A stretch of DNA of 37,196 nt from NCBI GenBank assembly GCA_017620715.1, contig JAGAUN010000043.1, positions 1 through 37,196 of the forward strand, written 5' to 3'. Under the pieces are notes generated by a model, which saw only the letters and a program-made list of their open reading frames with translations, searched no databases and was not told the DNA's origin. Positions 34,596 to 37,196 of this stretch are shown here, in pieces (the first letter of the stretch is position 1; every line of letters begins with the position of its first letter). The DNA comes from Muribaculaceae bacterium. Its GTDB lineage: Bacteria > Bacteroidota > Bacteroidia > Bacteroidales > Muribaculaceae. The position numbers were made by a program, and so were the translations under genes.

Positions 34596-34711
34596 ATATG
34601 TAGTCGAAAAATCTACACAAATATACACCCATTGGTCACCCCCTCCAAACAACCACACCGCATTGTAACACCTTTATCAAATCCGTCACATACCTCACAC
34701 ACATTGGTGGC

Positions 34712-34731
34712 AACGCGAGTACACCCGCGTT
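34712..34731. repeat. Short inverted repeat upstream of rubrerythrin
   Basis: AACGCG (34712-34717) and CGCGTT (34726-34731) flank eight bases, about 80 bases before the rubrerythrin start. It might be a regulator site; six bases per arm is weak evidence. Confidence 0.3.
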
Positions 34732-34811
34732 ACAAAAACTATTTTTCATCACACTTGTTATTATCATAAAGACAATATTCTCTTTCCCTAACTAATCTTA
34801 CGCTATATATT

Positions 34812-35396
34812 ATGGCATCAAAAAGCATCAAAGGTACACAGACCGAAAAAAACCTTGTAATAGCATACATGGCTGAATCATCGGCCTACACGCGCTACAC
34901 ATTCTATGCACAGCAAGCTACCAAGGAAGAATATTTCCCGATAGCCAAAATTTTCACTGAAACCGCCGAAAACGAACTTCGCCACGGCAAAGTATTCTTC
35001 AAACTGCTCGAAGGAGGCACCGTAGAGGTACCCATGGAAGTGGATGCGGGCGTCATAGGCGACACCGCCTCCAACCTCGCCACCGCAGCCAAAGAGGAAT
35101 ACAACGAGGGCGTTAAGCTCTATACCGACGCCGCAAAGGTAGCCGAAAGCGAAGGCTTTAAGGAAATTGCCGAACACTTCCTTGCCATTGCCCAGGTCGA
35201 AGAGCACCATCGCCGTCGCTTCGAACGCTATCTCAAGCAGGTAGAAGAAGGCACCGTATGGAAACGCAAAAAAGCCATTCGATGGCAATGCCTCGTATGC
35301 GGTTATATACATGAAGGCAAAACGCCTCCCGAAGTTTGCCCCGCGTGCGACCACCCCTATAAACACTATATGGCCCTCGACGAAGCCGATGAATAA
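34812..35396 (+). CDS. Rubrerythrin
   Basis: A 194-residue cytoplasmic non-heme iron protein that reduces hydrogen peroxide and protects anaerobes from oxygen. The ferritin-like four-helix domain has the diiron ligands in NLVIAYMAESSAYTRY, TAENELRHGKVFF and AIAQVEEHHRRRF (ExxH motifs). The C-terminal rubredoxin-like domain has two CxxC pairs, WQCLVCGY and EVCPACDHP, that bind one iron. Domain order and length are those of classical rubrerythrin. The next gene encodes a RIC/hemerythrin-LuxR regulator, making an oxidative or nitrosative stress pair likely, although 354 bases and a separate promoter lie between them. Confidence 0.95.
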   Translation: MASKSIKGTQTEKNLVIAYMAESSAYTRYTFYAQQATKEEYFPIAKIFTETAENELRHGKVFFKLLEGGTVEVPMEVDAGVIGDTASNLATAAKEEYNEGVKLYTDAAKVAESEGFKEIAEHFLAIAQVEEHHRRRFERYLKQVEEGTVWKRKKAIRWQCLVCGYIHEGKTPPEVCPACDHPYKHYMALDEADE

Positions 35397-35443
35397 TCCC
35401 GGATAAGTCCGTAGGAGTCAATAATCCCTATCAACCACAAGCC

Positions 35444-35477
35444 GCCCTCATTCCGACGCTCATCCCGGATTGAGGGC
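35444..35477 (+). terminator. Hairpin downstream of rubrerythrin
   Basis: GCCCTCATTCCG pairs with CGGATTGAGGGC apart from one mismatch. No T run follows, so termination is only probable. Confidence 0.45.
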
Positions 35478-35688
35478 GTGCTTCGCATAGTACAATTGTT
35501 AAGCCAGCCTGGGAAGCGGGGCCCGAATGTTTTCGTTGCACTCTTGTTAATTGGTTAAATTTTTCGGGAACAAAATTATACATAGACACGACATCAATAC
35601 CCTAAACAAAGTGTTTTGCGCAGCCTGAAAGGCACCCGGAGGCAACGTTAGCCGTTCGTCTCTTGATTGCGAATAACTATTTTAAGGT

Positions 35689-35720
35689 ATTGACGACTTA
35701 ATATCAATCAAGTAATTTTG
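35689..35720 (+). promoter_or_regulatory. Promoter of the RIC-LuxR gene
   Basis: TAATTTTG at 35713-35720 is a full -7 match and ATTG at 35689-35692, 20 bases upstream, is a near -33 match. The expected start near 35726 leaves about 25 bases before the ATG at 35751. Confidence 0.6.
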
Positions 35721-35750
35721 CATGCACAAAAACATACTTGCCCGACGATT

Positions 35751-36713
35751 ATGATAGACAAAGAATGCGGCTATACGCCATCCAACAACATGAGAGAGCT
35801 TATCAGAGACAACGCAATGTTGCTACCCGCCATAAGTCGCTTTGACATATCGTTTGGCTTCGGCGACAGCTCCATCGACAAAGTATGCCTCGACAATAAT
35901 GTTGATACCGATACCTTTATATCAGTATGTAATCTGCTCAGCGGATATCAGTACTCTCACCGCCACATATCCCTACCTACACTTATCAACTATCTGCAGC
36001 GCGCACATATCTCTTTTCTCGATATAATGCTCCCTAAAATCAGGCATCACCTTATCGAGGCAATCAATTACTCCGAGTCAAACGAAGTCGCACTGCTGCT
36101 TATCAAATTTTTCGACGACTATGTAGTTGAGGTCAAGCGCCACATGGATTATGAAAATCACACCATCTTCAACTACGTTCACCGGCTTCTTGACCATGAG
36201 ATTGACCAGAATTTCACCATCGAGGAATTTTCAATCAATCACCAATCCATGACCGAAAAGCTCAAAGAAATCAAAGACATCTTTATCTATCATTACAAAC
36301 AGCGCGACAACGACCGATTAAGCGCCGCATTGTTCGACATCATAATTTGCGAGCGCGATCTTATGGCCCATTTCCAGGTCGAGAACAGCCTCTTTGTTCC
36401 GGCAGTAAAAGACCTCGAAAACCGACTGCGCACAAAACCTCACACCAACAAAACCGACGAATCCGATAATACCACCGATACCGAAAACAGCCAGTTCTGC
36501 GCACTCAGTGAGCGCGAGAAAGACATCATACGCAACATAGCGCAAGGCAAATCCAACAAAGAAATAGCCGACCAACTCTGTATCTCCGTGCATACCGTAG
36601 CCACACACCGGCGTAACATCTGTTCTAAGCTCGACATACACTCCCCGGCTGGCCTCACCATCTTCGCCATCATCAACCACCTCGTCGACATCAACGAAGT
36701 CAAGCCCATCTAA
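35751..36713 (+). CDS. RIC/hemerythrin-like sensor fused to a LuxR-type DNA-binding domain
   Basis: A 320-residue probable transcription regulator. Residues about 14-60 (NMRELIRDNAMLLPAISRFD, then FGFGDSSIDKVCLDNN) resemble the ScdA_N/DUF542 region of RIC (YtfE) iron-centre repair proteins, but the usual Cys pair is replaced by FGFG. The middle has His/Glu clusters expected of a hemerythrin HHE domain: HISFLDIMLPKIRHHL, KRHMDYENHTIFNYV, NHQSMTEKL, and CERDLMAHFQVENSLFVP. After a Thr/Asp/Asn-rich linker comes a LuxR helix-turn-helix: LSEREKDIIRNIAQGKSNKE, then ISVHTVATHRRNICSKL. It could sense oxygen or nitric oxide at a diiron site. ATG 35751 is used; an upstream TTG overlaps the promoter. 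Confidence 0.82.
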   Translation: MIDKECGYTPSNNMRELIRDNAMLLPAISRFDISFGFGDSSIDKVCLDNNVDTDTFISVCNLLSGYQYSHRHISLPTLINYLQRAHISFLDIMLPKIRHHLIEAINYSESNEVALLLIKFFDDYVVEVKRHMDYENHTIFNYVHRLLDHEIDQNFTIEEFSINHQSMTEKLKEIKDIFIYHYKQRDNDRLSAALFDIIICERDLMAHFQVENSLFVPAVKDLENRLRTKPHTNKTDESDNTTDTENSQFCALSEREKDIIRNIAQGKSNKEIADQLCISVHTVATHRRNICSKLDIHSPAGLTIFAIINHLVDINEVKPI

Positions 36714-36871
36714 CCACCCCACCCGCCCATACTCTAAAACGAACGAGTATGACAACTATCAGGATATTTCGCCCTTTTACCTCAAACGCCGAATACTCCT
36801 GGCATCCCCCCTTGCATGATGCAGGCTCACCGAATGATGAAACCCTCTCAGCCCAAACGCGGCATATCAGG

Positions 36872-36904
36872 CAGACGTTAAATTTTATTTATGCCTAACG
36901 TCTG
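36872..36904. repeat. Perfect 9-bp inverted repeat overlapping a promoter
   Basis: CAGACGTTA and TAACGTCTG with a 15-base centre. The right arm ends on TCTG at the -33 position of the next promoter, consistent with an operator or a terminator of upstream transcription. Confidence 0.6.
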
Positions 36905-36923
36905 AACTTTCACGGAAATATTG

Positions 36924-36931
36924 TAACTTTG
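36924..36931 (+). promoter_or_regulatory. Promoter -7 element for the right-edge gene
   Basis: TAACTTTG is a full TAnnTTTG match; TCTG at 36901-36904 is a near -33 match 19 bases upstream. The leader to the ATG at 37120 would be about 180 bases and contains a nine-codon frame. Confidence 0.5.
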
Positions 36932-36960
36932 TAATTGGAGAAATTATAAACATCTTAAAA

Positions 36961-36990
36961 ATGGCCACAAGGTTAAATACAAGTGGCTGA
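36961..36990 (+). CDS. Possible nine-codon leader peptide
   Basis: ATG GCC ... TGA encodes MATRLNTSG and lies about 25 bases after the expected transcription start and 129 bases before the restriction-modification gene. The A-rich sequence just before it resembles Bacteroidetes ribosome-binding regions. It may be a leader peptide, the remnant of a truncated gene, or chance. Confidence 0.2.
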   Translation: MATRLNTSG

Positions 36991-37119
36991 CCAAGCCAAC
37001 ATAAAACCTAATCGCGTAGCGCTTTGCTGCGCAAAGAATCAAATTCCCAAACTCCCAAGCAGTCGTTGCAGGCTCGGCCAGCCCTCAGATAACTGCCGCC
37101 GGAGTTTTTGTTTTTAAGT

Positions 37120-37196
37120 ATGACTCTAAAAAACTACATATCTGAATTAAATAAGCAGTTCCGAACAGGAATCGCTCGAGAACATAGCTATAGACC
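37120..37196 (+). CDS. N-terminus of a probable restriction-modification adenine methyltransferase (3' end outside window)
   Basis: Twenty-five codons are visible from ATG 37120 to the window edge: MTLKNYISELNKQF followed by RTGIAREHSYR and a partial Pro codon. The pattern of a short helix, then a REHSYRP-like stretch, is familiar from the start of type IIG or type ISP methyltransferase-nuclease proteins. With so little sequence this is recognition of a short motif, not a full domain assignment. It would act in defence against foreign DNA. It lies behind its own promoter and an inverted repeat. Confidence 0.5.
   Translation, partial: MTLKNYISELNKQFRTGIAREHSYR

Larger units (their letters stand above)
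35397..35750 (+). other. Intergenic region between rubrerythrin and the RIC-LuxR gene
   Basis: No gene is seen. A hairpin of 12 bp with one mismatch (35444-35455 with 35466-35477, loop 10) lies about 50 bases past rubrerythrin and probably ends its transcript. Further right are blocks TGGGAAGCGG (35510-35519) and ATTGGTTAAATTT (35550-35562), which also occur in the same order at 6858-6889. The promoter of the next gene is at 35689-35720. Confidence 0.6.
36714..37119 (+). other. Intergenic region before the restriction-modification gene
   Basis: No sizeable gene. A 7-bp hairpin (CATACTC 36728-36734, GAGTATG 36745-36751) follows the RIC-LuxR gene. A perfect 9-bp inverted repeat, CAGACGTTA (36872-36880) and TAACGTCTG (36896-36904), overlaps the -33 region of a promoter at 36924-36931. 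A nine-codon frame (36961-36990) follows, then a GCGCAAAG-type hairpin near 37022-37036. Confidence 0.6.

Noticed and set aside
34596..34658. Longer start for the aspartyl-protease-like gene
   Set aside because: It depends on a GTG and would put 21 extra residues before the membrane anchor; ATG 34595 gives a normal signal anchor.
35718..35750. Longer RIC-LuxR start at TTG 35718
   Set aside because: The TTG is part of the TAATTTTG promoter element, so it would not be transcribed; ATG 35751 is used.
36872..36904. Invertible promoter for the restriction-modification gene
   Set aside because: The repeats enclose only 15 bases, which do not contain the promoter, so inversion would not switch it.
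1..37196. tRNA genes, CRISPR arrays, insertion sequences or prophage
   Set aside because: Intergenic gaps were read on both strands; no cloverleaf, regular direct repeats, transposase or phage genes were seen.

Overview
The window reads as chromosomal DNA of a gut-type Bacteroidales bacterium, most likely Muribaculaceae or a close relative. This rests on the protein families (meso-diaminopimelate dehydrogenase, Bacteroidales-type LpxH, a GldB-like lipoprotein, a MalQ with two starch-binding domains, a class II NrdJ, a DcaP-like porin) and on repeated promoters of the Bacteroidetes form TTTG, about 20 nt, TAnnTTTG. No tRNA, rRNA, CRISPR array, insertion sequence or prophage was seen. Gene starts were chosen by hand; several longer open frames begin at TTG or GTG inside promoters and were trimmed to the first sensible ATG.

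Layout. 1-3978 (+): end of acetate kinase, meso-DAP dehydrogenase, an alanine/glycine:sodium symporter, a SufT/MIP18-type gene broken by two in-frame TAG codons, and LpxH (lipid A synthesis). 3979-6168: a promoter, a short leader ending in a strong terminator hairpin, then a DUF2007 gene coupled to a glutamine synthetase. 6169-10051: a minus-strand thioredoxin-fold protein without cysteines and a GldB-like lipoprotein, then a plus-strand cell-wall amidase and an MCE/MlaD lipid-transport protein. 10052-16416: DnaA, a membrane acyltransferase, a nitroreductase on the opposite strand, and B12-dependent ribonucleotide reductase. 16417-25498: MalQ behind a perfect palindrome, a pyrE-SRPBCC-Rieske-like lipoprotein group, the coupled minus-strand pair speA-truA, and an abundant-looking OmpA/TPR lipoprotein.

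25577-33543 is the most unusual part: two paralogous major-facilitator transporters, a DcaP-like outer-membrane porin, and two tandem Ntn hydrolases related to phospholipase B-like (PLBD/LAMA) and C45 proteins. The hydrolases have no signal peptide, so the arrangement suggests import through porin and transporter followed by cytoplasmic hydrolysis of an acylated or amide-linked host or dietary molecule. One transporter carries a long Ala-rich helical tail.

33654-37196: a membrane-anchored protein with two retropepsin-like DTG lobes (-), rubrerythrin, a RIC/hemerythrin-like protein fused to a LuxR DNA-binding domain (probable redox or nitrosative-stress regulator), and, at the right edge, the first 25 codons of what looks like a restriction-modification methyltransferase.
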